A stretch of 64,000 nucleotides of DNA from JAGWAJ01 sp026707615 (lineage in GTDB: Bacteria; Acidobacteriota; Vicinamibacteria; Vicinamibacterales; UBA8438): NCBI GenBank assembly GCA_965207595.1, contig CBDBMW010000012.1, positions 744,001 through 808,000 of the forward strand, read 5' to 3'. Both the position numbers and the translations under genes were made by a program. The notes below the pieces were generated by a model, which searched no databases, was not told where the DNA came from, and worked only from the letters and a program-made list of their open reading frames with translations. Every line of letters starts with the position of its first letter. Within the stretch, counting starts at the first letter, position 1. This document shows, one piece after another, positions 19,423 to 27,393 of this stretch.

Positions 19423-19926
19423 TCAGTCGACGACGTAGCTGAAGAGCTTGAACTCGCCGTCGCGCTCGAGGATGGACCCGAAGAGGGGGAGGGTCAGCTC
19501 GTCGCCCTCCTCGTCGAGGAGATCGAGGACGGCTTCCCGGTGCACGCGGTACGTCTCGTACGGCGTCGTCTCGCCCCGGAAGGCTACCCCGGCCAGCGTG
19601 TAACGCCGTCCGCCGTGGCGCGCGACAAGACGTCGCAGGGCGTTGCTGCTCTTCTGGCTGAGGTCGCCCCAGACGTAGTCGAACGGCAACCCGCGCTCCG
19701 GTCGGCTCGACGGCAGCTCCGGCCAGACGACGGTGCGGAACTCCGACTCGGACAGGGCCAAGCTGGCGAGGCCATCGGCGTCCTCGGCGGCCAGCGCGCC
19801 CAGCACGGCGCGGCTCAGCGCATCGGGCGAGGCGAAGGTCTGGTGGAGCGGGGAGGGAGGGGACGGGCGGTCGGCGGAGGAGCACCCCCCGGCGACGAGA
19901 CAGACCGCGATCGCCGCCACGACCAC
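19423..19926 (-). CDS. putative lipoprotein
   Basis: Protein of about 167 aa with a lipobox LVAGGC near the N-terminus, followed by a Ser/Pro-rich spacer and an alpha/beta domain (LHQTFASPDALSRAVLGALA onward, then RYTLAGVAFRGETT). No family is recognised. The GTG at 19926 gives a very short hydrophobic lead without positive charges; no better in-frame start is visible upstream, so the true start may be unusual. It is the third gene after the TonB receptor and beta-helix genes on this strand and may belong with them. Confidence 0.6.
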   Translation of the reverse strand: MVVAAIAVCLVAGGCSSADRPSPPSPLHQTFASPDALSRAVLGALAAEDADGLASLALSESEFRTVVWPELPSSRPERGLPFDYVWGDLSQKSSNALRRLVARHGGRRYTLAGVAFRGETTPYETYRVHREAVLDLLDEEGDELTLPLFGSILERDGEFKLFSYVVD

Positions 19927-20049
19927 CGCGGCGGCCCGCGGCTGAAGCCAGGCCGGACACCGGGCAGTACCGCCGCAGACCGAGCGGCACGGTCTGGGCG
20001 GCTCCAGGGGTCTGTGGCGCAGAACGGAAGGCACCAGAGTCTCGCGCCA

Positions 20050-20165
20050 GCGCAGACTCCCGACGCGCCCGCCAGGGCACGCCAGGCGTCCGCGCCGCAG
20101 CACGCTCGATGCAGCGGCACGTTGCTGCCCGCACAGACTCCCGACGCGTCCGCCCGGGCGCGTCA
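20050..20165. repeat. two copies of a dispersed intergenic repeat
   Basis: On the minus strand, 20078-20050 reads GCCCTGGCGGGCGCGTC then GGGAGTCTGCGC. 20165-20131 holds a second, more diverged copy with the same GCGTCGGGAGTCTGTGC core. Related copies lie at 27259, 34493 and 50961. The copies occupy the gap between the beta-helix gene and the lipoprotein gene, with the second touching the beta-helix stop codon. Confidence 0.75.
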
Positions 20166-21548
20166 GTTGAGCGCGAAGTCGGTCCATCCCAGGAACCAGT
20201 CGTCCTGACCCGATCCGGGCGGCCCGACGGCGCCGATGAAGTTCGCGACGTCGAAGAACCCGTCGTTCGGCGGGACCGCCGGCCGGACCATGCCGGTCAG
20301 GGCCGGCGACGTCTCGCGCGGAGCGAAGTTCCGCGTCGGATCGATCAGGTCGAAGGGACAGAAGGCGCAGAGGTGCGACGGCGCTCCGAGGACCGGGTCC
20401 GTCAGGTAGACGTTCGGGGCGCCCGTCACATACTCCATCGTGGGGACGGCGGCCTTCGCGTCGTCGTCGTCCGGCATGAAGTTGTCGACGCAGCCCTCGA
20501 CGAGGCAGTTGCCGTAGACGATGCCGTTCTCCAGCGTCAGGTTGCCCGCGGTCAGCTGGGCGTAGGTGGCCGGGTGGTCGATGTCGATCGCCGCCTCCTT
20601 GAACCCGGTGACGATGAAGTTGCGAATGGTGGCCGCGGAGCCTTCGCGCAGCAGCATCCCGATGTCGCTCTCGTCGCCCGGGAAGTCGTAGGGGTCGCCG
20701 ATCAGCGTCACGTTGTAGAGGGTGGGGTCGGAGCGGGGCGTCAGGTCGTTGTTGTCGCCGTTGTTGTCCGACTCGAAGCCGTTGTCGGCGTCGTCGCCCA
20801 TCTGCATGGCGATCAGGAACTGGCCCTTGCCCTGCCAGCCGTCGGTCCAGTCGAAGCTGTCGTCGGCGATGGCGAAGCAGATGACGTGCTTCACCTCCAC
20901 GGTGCCGCCGAAGAACTCCAGGCCGTCGTCCTTGTTGAGCTTGACCATGATGTGGTCCACCTCGGTCCTGCGCCCGACGCCCTGGAAGGCGATGCCGTTC
21001 AGCTCGTTGTCGGGACTGAACTCCGTGCCCGCGAACTCGACGCGGACATAATGGAGATGCCCGCTGTCGTCGTCGGGATCGTCGCCGCCGTAGATCCCGG
21101 TGCCGCCCTCGCCCTCGCCCTGGCCGCCGGGCACGTTGAGGGGCGCGCGGCCGTTGATGATCAGGCCGCCCCAGTCCGCCCGCGCGCGCTCGCCCACCTC
21201 GACGTCGCTCGTCATCACGATCGGCGCCTCGGCCGTCCCGTTCGCCAGGATCTGCGCCCCCTGCGAGATGATGAGGGTGCCGTTGGTTTCGGAACGCCCG
21301 AAGATCTGCGTGCCGGCCTCGATGGTCAGCCGCGCCGGCTCGTCGACGAACACGGCGCCGTCGAGCAGCCACAGCGTGTCCGCCGTGAACGTGGTGTCGC
21401 TGGTCAACCGGCCGCTGACGATGCAGAGCCGCTGTTCGCCACCCTCGTCACAGGTGAAGCTCCCCTGCGTGGAGACGGCCTCGCCGCCCCACAGGGCAGC
21501 CGCGGCCAGGGCCCCCGCGGCAAGAGCACGGCGGACCTGCCGGCGCAT
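20163..21548 (-). CDS. secreted protein with right-handed beta-helix-like repeats
   Basis: Secreted protein of 461 aa with signal peptide (RRQVRRALAAGALAAAALWG). The body has repeated short strands with Asn/Asp/Gly turns typical of beta-helix or beta-solenoid folds (LTIEAGTQIFG, IISQGAQILANG, APIVMTSD, WGGLIINGRAP). Acidic DDPDDDSG and DDDDAK stretches could bind calcium. It lies 119 bp downstream of a TonB-dependent receptor on the same strand, suggesting a surface partner of that receptor. The function is not known. Confidence 0.75.
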   Translation of the reverse strand: MRRQVRRALAAGALAAAALWGGEAVSTQGSFTCDEGGEQRLCIVSGRLTSDTTFTADTLWLLDGAVFVDEPARLTIEAGTQIFGRSETNGTLIISQGAQILANGTAEAPIVMTSDVEVGERARADWGGLIINGRAPLNVPGGQGEGEGGTGIYGGDDPDDDSGHLHYVRVEFAGTEFSPDNELNGIAFQGVGRRTEVDHIMVKLNKDDGLEFFGGTVEVKHVICFAIADDSFDWTDGWQGKGQFLIAMQMGDDADNGFESDNNGDNNDLTPRSDPTLYNVTLIGDPYDFPGDESDIGMLLREGSAATIRNFIVTGFKEAAIDIDHPATYAQLTAGNLTLENGIVYGNCLVEGCVDNFMPDDDDAKAAVPTMEYVTGAPNVYLTDPVLGAPSHLCAFCPFDLIDPTRNFAPRETSPALTGMVRPAVPPNDGFFDVANFIGAVGPPGSGQDDWFLGWTDFALN

Positions 21549-21667
21549 CGCGATCCCGATCGTCGCCGATGATGCCTCCACTGTTCGATGGTTCCCGTTC
21601 GTCACTGATCCCCCTGTTGGCTGCCTTGACTCTTGCGTTGCGCGCACCGGTTCCTGCCTCTCGCGCT

Positions 21668-24496
21668 CTACGGGCGATAGGTGACGCCGAAGCTCATCGA
21701 GCGTCCCAGGTTGAAGATCCGCTGCGTCGGTCCGGTTCCGCCCTGGGTGAACTCGAAGGCCTGGTCGGTCAGGTTGGTGAGCGCGATCCGCAGGCTCGCG
21801 CGGTCGAACCGCTTCGCGAAGATGAAGTCGAGCGAGTGGCGCCCCTTCTCGATGATGTCGGGGAGCCCGAGCGAGCCGACGTCGCTGATCCGATCGTCGA
21901 AGTAGTTGAAGAGAAACCGGCCGGAGTAGCCCATCCCCCGCACCTCGAAGACAGCGTTGAACAGGTTCGGCGAGGTGCCGGCGAGCGGGCGCGTGAGCGA
22001 GGTCTGCACCTGGCGCGCGGCCGGCGAGAGCGAGACCTCGGAGTCGACGTAGGTGTAGTTCGCGCCTACCAGCACGTAGGGCCCGATGAGCGAGCGGGCC
22101 TCGAGCTCGAGGCCGACGTTGCTCGCGGTGTCGGCGTTGGCGAACGAGGTCCGGAGCTGGGCCGTCGGCTCGACGATGCGCTCGATCGGGTCGTCGAACT
22201 GCTTGTAGAAGACGCTGGCCGACAGCACCTCCTCGGCGCCCGGGAACCATTCCCAGCGCAGGTCGACGTTCTGGATGAGGGACTGGTTGAGGTCGGGGTT
22301 GCCGACGATCGCCCGGCCGCCCACCACGTCGGTGAACTCGAACGGCGAGACCTCCCGGAACTCGGGCCGGTTGACGGTCTGGCTGTATCCGAGCCGAACG
22401 TTCTGATCGGACCGCACGGCGTAGACGAAGTTAACGGCCGGGAAGATGTCGGTCTCGTCGAGCGACGCGCGCTGCACGTCGGCCGTCTGCTGATCGATGG
22501 TCCCCGCGAACGGGTCGAGGGTCTCGACGACCTGCGTGAACGTCTCGATGCGGGCCCCGGTCACGAGGCGGGTCGACGCCGAGAGGGGCAGGTCGATCAT
22601 CCCGTAGAACGACCCGACATCCTGCGCCGCGTCGTAGCGGTCGGTACCGCGGGTCTCTTCCTTCAACTCGAAGACGTCGCCGATGTGGGCCGCGGTGAAG
22701 AGCTCCTCCGCCGGCCGCGAGAGATCGATGTCGCGGCCCCGGGCGACGTCGTAGCCGAGGCGGTGCGAGAGGTTCCGCGCCCCGCTGACCCCGCCGCCAA
22801 TCAGGTTGCGGGGCACGAAGCGCAACCGGCGCGACTGGAAGTCGCGGCTCCGGTCGATGTAGCTCCCGCCGAGCTTCACCTGCGAGGCGAAGCCGCCCCA
22901 CTGCTCGAAGAGAGAGCTCCAGTTGAGGCTCCCCTCCCACGTGTCGTCCTCGAGGTCGTTGAACTGCCGGAGGCCGCTCTGCGACTCGTCGGCGAGCACG
23001 AACGCCTGCCGGGCGGGGTCGGACTCGTAGAGCACCTCGCGCAGGTCCGGCTCCCGGCGGTCGGCGCGCGAGTAGGCGAGCTTCCAGTCGAAGCGGCTGT
23101 TCGAGAGCGTGGGGAAGAGATGCTCCCCGCCCAGGTGGTGACTGGTGATCTGCTCCTCGACCCACCACAGCCGCTGGTTCCGGATGTCGTTGCCGGCGTC
23201 GTCGTTGTAGCCCTGGAACAGGCGGGTCTCGTTGGTGCCGACGTGCGTGTAGAAGTTGTCGAACGAGAGCCGCTGGTTCGGCGTGAACTGGTAGGCGACG
23301 TTGCCGACGCCGCCCACCGTCCCGGACCGCTCGGTGATCCGGAAGTCGTAGGGGCCGTTGAAGCGCTCGATGGCGCCGCCGCTCCCGACCTTGTAGAAGG
23401 TCTGCTCCTCCTCGGTGTACTGCGAGCCCTGGGCGTGGCGGAACGTGGCGACGATGCCGAGCTTCCCGAAGCGGCCGCCGAAGAGGGCGCTGTACGACTG
23501 GTCGAGGGGCAGCGACTCCTCCACCGGATCCCAGACGTTCGCGAACTGCTCCCCCAGCCGCTCGAGGTCGTCCCTGGAGTAGCCGAGCGTGCCCGAGAAG
23601 CGGCCGCCGCGGGTCACCTTGCGGGTCGGAAACCCGGCCGGAAGCGCCCGCGTCCCGTCGTCGAAACCGGCCCAGTCCCGGCCGCCGCCGGGGTACCCGA
23701 GACCCATCGTCCCGGTGGTGAGGCTGTTCCAGCCGCCCCCGGCCGAGATCTCGAAGCTCGTGGAGTCCGGCAGCTTCAGCGGCACGATCTCGACCAGTCC
23801 GCCCGCGAACTGCGACGGCTTGTCCGGCGTGTAGGTCTTGCTCACCTGAACGCTGTCGATGAGGCCGGTCGGGAACAGGTCGAGCGGGACCACGCGGCGA
23901 TCCGGCTCGGTGGTCGGCAGGGTGGCGCCGGCCAGCGTCGTATTGCTGTAGCGCTCGCCGAGGCCGCGGACGAAGACCGACTGGCCCTCGACGACGGAGA
24001 CACCGGTGACGCGCTGCATCGCATCGGCCGCGTTCGAGTCGTTGTTCGCCGACATCTCGATGGCGCCGACGTTGTCCTGCACGGACGGCGCCCGCATCCG
24101 CATCATGAGCTGTGCGGCGGCGGTCGAGGTCGCGGCCTCCAGGGTCGGCGCGTTCACCGTCACCTCCTCCGCGAACACGTTCGAGGCGAGCGCCACCTGC
24201 ACCGCGCTCGACCGGCCCTCGACCACCTCGACCGTCACGCTCTGCTCGCCGTAGCCGGCCATGACGATCCGCAACCGGTGCTGCCCGGCCGGGAGCTCGA
24301 AGCGGTACCGACCATCGAGGTCCGTATAGGCGATCTCCCCCGACCCGACCACCTCGACCGGCACCCCGGGGAGCGTGATCGCGAGGTTCTGGTCGATGAC
24401 CTCACCCGCGACGACGCCGGTCGCCTGGGCCCATGCCGGCGCCGGGAGCGCGATCGCGAGTCCCGACACCCACACGAACCGAACCACGCTGCGCAT
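21668..24496 (-). CDS. CarboxypepD_reg-type TonB-dependent receptor
   Basis: Outer-membrane TonB-dependent receptor of 942 aa. A signal peptide ends near AWAQ. Residues ~25-105 form a CarboxypepD_reg-like domain (GEVIDQNLAITLPGVPVEVV, YTDLDGRYRFELPAG). The plug follows (VTNAPT-like TonB box region EEVTVNAP, then MQRVTGVSVVEGQSVFVRGL) and a beta-barrel ends in a terminal aromatic-containing strand (SMSFGVTYRP). ATG 24496 is fixed by GGAGGACGG upstream. Substrate is unknown; the downstream beta-helix protein is a possible partner. Confidence 0.92.
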   Translation of the reverse strand: MRSVVRFVWVSGLAIALPAPAWAQATGVVAGEVIDQNLAITLPGVPVEVVGSGEIAYTDLDGRYRFELPAGQHRLRIVMAGYGEQSVTVEVVEGRSSAVQVALASNVFAEEVTVNAPTLEAATSTAAAQLMMRMRAPSVQDNVGAIEMSANNDSNAADAMQRVTGVSVVEGQSVFVRGLGERYSNTTLAGATLPTTEPDRRVVPLDLFPTGLIDSVQVSKTYTPDKPSQFAGGLVEIVPLKLPDSTSFEISAGGGWNSLTTGTMGLGYPGGGRDWAGFDDGTRALPAGFPTRKVTRGGRFSGTLGYSRDDLERLGEQFANVWDPVEESLPLDQSYSALFGGRFGKLGIVATFRHAQGSQYTEEEQTFYKVGSGGAIERFNGPYDFRITERSGTVGGVGNVAYQFTPNQRLSFDNFYTHVGTNETRLFQGYNDDAGNDIRNQRLWWVEEQITSHHLGGEHLFPTLSNSRFDWKLAYSRADRREPDLREVLYESDPARQAFVLADESQSGLRQFNDLEDDTWEGSLNWSSLFEQWGGFASQVKLGGSYIDRSRDFQSRRLRFVPRNLIGGGVSGARNLSHRLGYDVARGRDIDLSRPAEELFTAAHIGDVFELKEETRGTDRYDAAQDVGSFYGMIDLPLSASTRLVTGARIETFTQVVETLDPFAGTIDQQTADVQRASLDETDIFPAVNFVYAVRSDQNVRLGYSQTVNRPEFREVSPFEFTDVVGGRAIVGNPDLNQSLIQNVDLRWEWFPGAEEVLSASVFYKQFDDPIERIVEPTAQLRTSFANADTASNVGLELEARSLIGPYVLVGANYTYVDSEVSLSPAARQVQTSLTRPLAGTSPNLFNAVFEVRGMGYSGRFLFNYFDDRISDVGSLGLPDIIEKGRHSLDFIFAKRFDRASLRIALTNLTDQAFEFTQGGTGPTQRIFNLGRSMSFGVTYRP

Positions 24497-24898
24497 CTGT
24501 TTTCCGTCCTCCGGAGTTGCGATGGGTGAGAGCAAGGACAAGGGATGGCGCGGAACCAACCGCCGAACACGAACAGGGGGATCATGCCGACGCCGCATGA
24601 CGGCGGCGTGACCGCCCCGTTAAATCGCCGTTACGTGCGCGCTCGGTTCCCTCCCGCCCGGCCAGCGCTGCGGCCCGCGCCAACCGCTCTGCGCTCCCGG
24701 CCGGTCGAGGGAGGGGGCGGCGAACGGGCACTACGGGGGCCTGAAGGGTCCCAGATCGGCCCTGGGCTGGATATAACGAAGCGTTATCTTGCCGTAAGAA
24801 CTATAACCTTGACTTACTTCACGGCCGGCGGGTCAAATGGTGGACGCAACCGAGTGGCGGGGCGCGGCCGGGCGGTCAAGGGCGGGACAGGAGGCACG
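24497..24898. promoter_or_regulatory. divergent region between TonB receptor and leuA, with palindrome
   Basis: About 400 bp between divergent genes. An AT-rich island at 24770-24840 contains the perfect palindrome ATAACG-AAG-CGTTAT (24773-24787). A possible sigma70 promoter for leuA follows (TTGACT at 24809, TCAAAT at 24833, 18-bp spacer). The palindrome could be an operator just upstream. No leader peptide with a Leu-codon run was found. Confidence 0.45.
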
Positions 24899-26089
24899 GT
24901 GGCAGTCGAGAACCTGATCATCTTCGACACGACGCTGCGGGACGGCGAGCAGTCCCCCGGCTTCTCCATGAACACGAAGGAGAAGCTGCGGCTCGCCCGG
25001 CAGATCGCGGCGCTGGGCGTCGACGTCATCGAGGCGGGATTCCCGATCGCGTCGGACGACGACGCGCATGCCGTGCGCCTCGTTGCCGAGGAGATCCGCG
25101 GACCGGTCGTCGCGGCCCTCGCCCGCTGCAACCCCGCCGACATCGAGCGGGCCGGGGAATCGCTCGGACCCGCGCCGCGCTCGCGCATCCACACCTTCAT
25201 CGCCACCTCCGATCTGCACCTCGAGCGCAAGCTGCGGATCAGCCGCGAAGACTGCCTCAGGGCCGTGACCGACGGCGTGACGCAGGCGCGCGGCTACACC
25301 GACGACGTCGAGTTCTCGGCCGAGGACGCCACGCGCAGCGACATCCCGTTCCTGTGCCAGGTCGTCGAGACGGCGATTGCCGCCGGCGCGACCACCATCA
25401 ATCTGCCGGACACCGTCGGCTACTGCACGCCGGAGGAGATCGAGGAGTTCTTCGGCGAGGTCCAAGCCGCGGTGGCCGGGGCCGACGGAGTGGTCTTCAG
25501 CGCCCACTGCCACGACGACCTGGGCCTGGCGGTGGCCAACTCCCTCGCCGCGCTCCGGGCCGGGGTGCGGCAGATCGAGTGCACCATCAACGGCATCGGG
25601 GAGCGGGCCGGCAACGCGTCGCTGGAGGAGATCGTGATGGCGACGCGCGTCAAGCCCGAGCGCCTGCCGTACGCCACCCAGGTCCGCACGACCGAGCTGG
25701 TGCGCACGAGCCGCCTGCTGTCGGAGCTGACCGACGAACCCGTGCAGGCCAACAAGGCGATCGTCGGACGGAACGCCTTCGCGCACGAGGCCGGCATCCA
25801 CCAGGACGGCGTCATCAAGGACCGGCGGACCTACGAGATCATGAAGCCCGAGGACGTCGGCGTGGAGTCGACGCTCGTGCTCGGCAAGCACTCGGGCCGG
25901 CATGCGGTCCGGAAGCGGTGCGAGGACCTGGGGTTCGATCTCAACCGGTTCGAGGTCGACCGCGTCTACCGCGAGGTGATCGCGCTCGCCGACCGCCAGA
26001 AGTCGGTGCAGGACGACGACGTGGCGGCGATCGTCAGCCGCGTCCGGGCCGTCGCCGACTCCCCCGCCGCGGATCGCGGCGCGGCCTGA
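24899..26089 (+). CDS. leuA: 2-isopropylmalate synthase lacking the C-terminal regulatory domain
   Basis: Catalyses condensation of acetyl-CoA with 2-oxoisovalerate, the first leucine-specific step. The TIM-barrel core is complete: FDTTLRDGEQSPGFSMN, EAGFPIAS, HCHDDLGLAVANSL (metal-binding HxH) and GIGERAGNASLEEIVM. The subdomain with GKHSGRHA is also present. At 396 aa it stops where the ~110-residue LeuA allosteric domain would begin, so leucine feedback inhibition is probably absent or different. GTG at 24899 is supported by ACAGGAGG. leuB follows after 38 bp. A related Claisen synthase role cannot be excluded. Confidence 0.88.
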   Translation: MAVENLIIFDTTLRDGEQSPGFSMNTKEKLRLARQIAALGVDVIEAGFPIASDDDAHAVRLVAEEIRGPVVAALARCNPADIERAGESLGPAPRSRIHTFIATSDLHLERKLRISREDCLRAVTDGVTQARGYTDDVEFSAEDATRSDIPFLCQVVETAIAAGATTINLPDTVGYCTPEEIEEFFGEVQAAVAGADGVVFSAHCHDDLGLAVANSLAALRAGVRQIECTINGIGERAGNASLEEIVMATRVKPERLPYATQVRTTELVRTSRLLSELTDEPVQANKAIVGRNAFAHEAGIHQDGVIKDRRTYEIMKPEDVGVESTLVLGKHSGRHAVRKRCEDLGFDLNRFEVDRVYREVIALADRQKSVQDDDVAAIVSRVRAVADSPAADRGAA

Positions 26090-26127
26090 CTCGCCGCGCC
26101 GGCCCGCGCTCCGCGAACCGCACCGGC

Positions 26128-27192
26128 ATGAACGCCACCATCGCCCTGCTGCCCGGCGACGGCATCGGCCCCGAGGTCATCGACGCCGCGGCCGGCGTGC
26201 TGGAAGCCACAGCCGCTCGCCACGGTCACGCGTTCGCCCTGACCCGCTCCCCCTTCGGTGCGGCCGCGCTCCGGGCCGGCGAGCCTCCGCTGCCGGACGG
26301 GACGCTGCGCGACTGCCGCGCCGCCGACGCGGTGCTCCTGGGGGCCGTCGGGGATCCCGCCTACAGTGACGGCCCGCGCGAGCGGCGCCCCGAGACCGGC
26401 CTGCTCGAACTGCGCCGGGCGCTCGGCGTCTATGCCAACCTGCGGCCGGCGAGGGTCTGGCCCGGGCTGGAGGGCGGCGCAGCCCTGCGCGCGGAGCGCC
26501 TGCGGGGCGTCGACATGCTGATCGTGCGCGAGCTGACGGGCGGGATCTACTTCGGCGAGCCGCGCGGCCGCAGCGCCGACCGGGCCGAGGCGTTCGACAC
26601 GATGCGCTACAGCACGGCCGAGATCGAGCGCATCGCAGTCGTCGCGTTCGAGAGCGCGCGCGGCCGGCGGCAGCTCGTGACGTCGGTCGACAAGGCGAAC
26701 GTCCTCGAGAGCTCGCGGCTGTGGCGCGAGGTGGTCACGGAGGTGGCGTCCCGCTATCCGGATGTCCGCCTCGAGCATCAACTGGTCGACTCGTGCGCCA
26801 TGCGCCTGGTCTCGGATCCCGGCTCGTTCGACGTCCTGCTCGCGGGCAACCTCTTCGGCGACATCCTGTCCGACGAGGCCGGCGCCGTCGTCGGGTCGCT
26901 CGGGCTCCTGCCGTCGGCCAGCGTCGGCGGTTCCGGGGGGCTCTTCGAGCCGGTTCACGGCTCCGCGCCCGACATCGCCGGCCGTGACGCGGCAAACCCG
27001 ATCGGCGCCATCGCCTCCGCGGCCCTCCTGCTCCGGCACGCATTGGACCTGGGCGCCGAGGCGGACTCCATCGAGCGGGCCGTCGGCACCGCTCTGGCCG
27101 ACGGCTGCCGCACGGCAGACCTCGCCGCGCCCGGCGGTCCCGCGCTGGGCTGCGCAGCGATGGCCCGGGCCGTGCTGGACCGGCTGGCCTGA
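26128..27192 (+). CDS. leuB: 3-isopropylmalate dehydrogenase
   Basis: NAD-dependent oxidative decarboxylase of leucine biosynthesis, 354 aa. It shows the LLPGDGIGPEVI start, the substrate-binding VRELTGGIYFGEPRG loop, TSVDKANVLESSRLWR with the catalytic Lys, and NLFGDILSDEAGAVVGSLG with the metal-binding aspartates, followed by EPVHGSAPDIAG for NAD. It sits 38 bp after leuA and is probably expressed with it. Confidence 0.95.
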   Translation: MNATIALLPGDGIGPEVIDAAAGVLEATAARHGHAFALTRSPFGAAALRAGEPPLPDGTLRDCRAADAVLLGAVGDPAYSDGPRERRPETGLLELRRALGVYANLRPARVWPGLEGGAALRAERLRGVDMLIVRELTGGIYFGEPRGRSADRAEAFDTMRYSTAEIERIAVVAFESARGRRQLVTSVDKANVLESSRLWREVVTEVASRYPDVRLEHQLVDSCAMRLVSDPGSFDVLLAGNLFGDILSDEAGAVVGSLGLLPSASVGGSGGLFEPVHGSAPDIAGRDAANPIGAIASAALLLRHALDLGAEADSIERAVGTALADGCRTADLAAPGGPALGCAAMARAVLDRLA

Positions 27193-27258
27193 GGCGGCGG
27201 CCACCCGACCCGAACGGGAGCCGCCGCGCCGCAGACCCGGCGACGCACGCACTCCGCC

Positions 27259-27290
27259 GGCACAGGCTCCCGAAGCGCCCGTGAGGGCGG
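27259..27290. repeat. copy of the dispersed intergenic repeat
   Basis: Read on the minus strand it is GCCCTCACGGGCGCTTC then GGGAGCCTGTGCC, matching the family at 20050, 34493 and 50961 with a few substitutions. It lies just after the leuB stop codon. Confidence 0.7.
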
Positions 27291-27393
27291 CCGGGCCACT
27301 GGCCGTGAGGGCGCCGTCGGATAGGCGCTCGGACGCCACTTCGACTATGATCAACGGTCAACCATGCGGGGATCCGCTCGGAACGGAGGTGAC

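Noticed and set aside
21569..24529. Plus-strand open frame of almost 1,000 codons opposite the TonB receptor
   Set aside because: Mirror frame of a recognised receptor; composition is typical of antisense reading in high-GC DNA.
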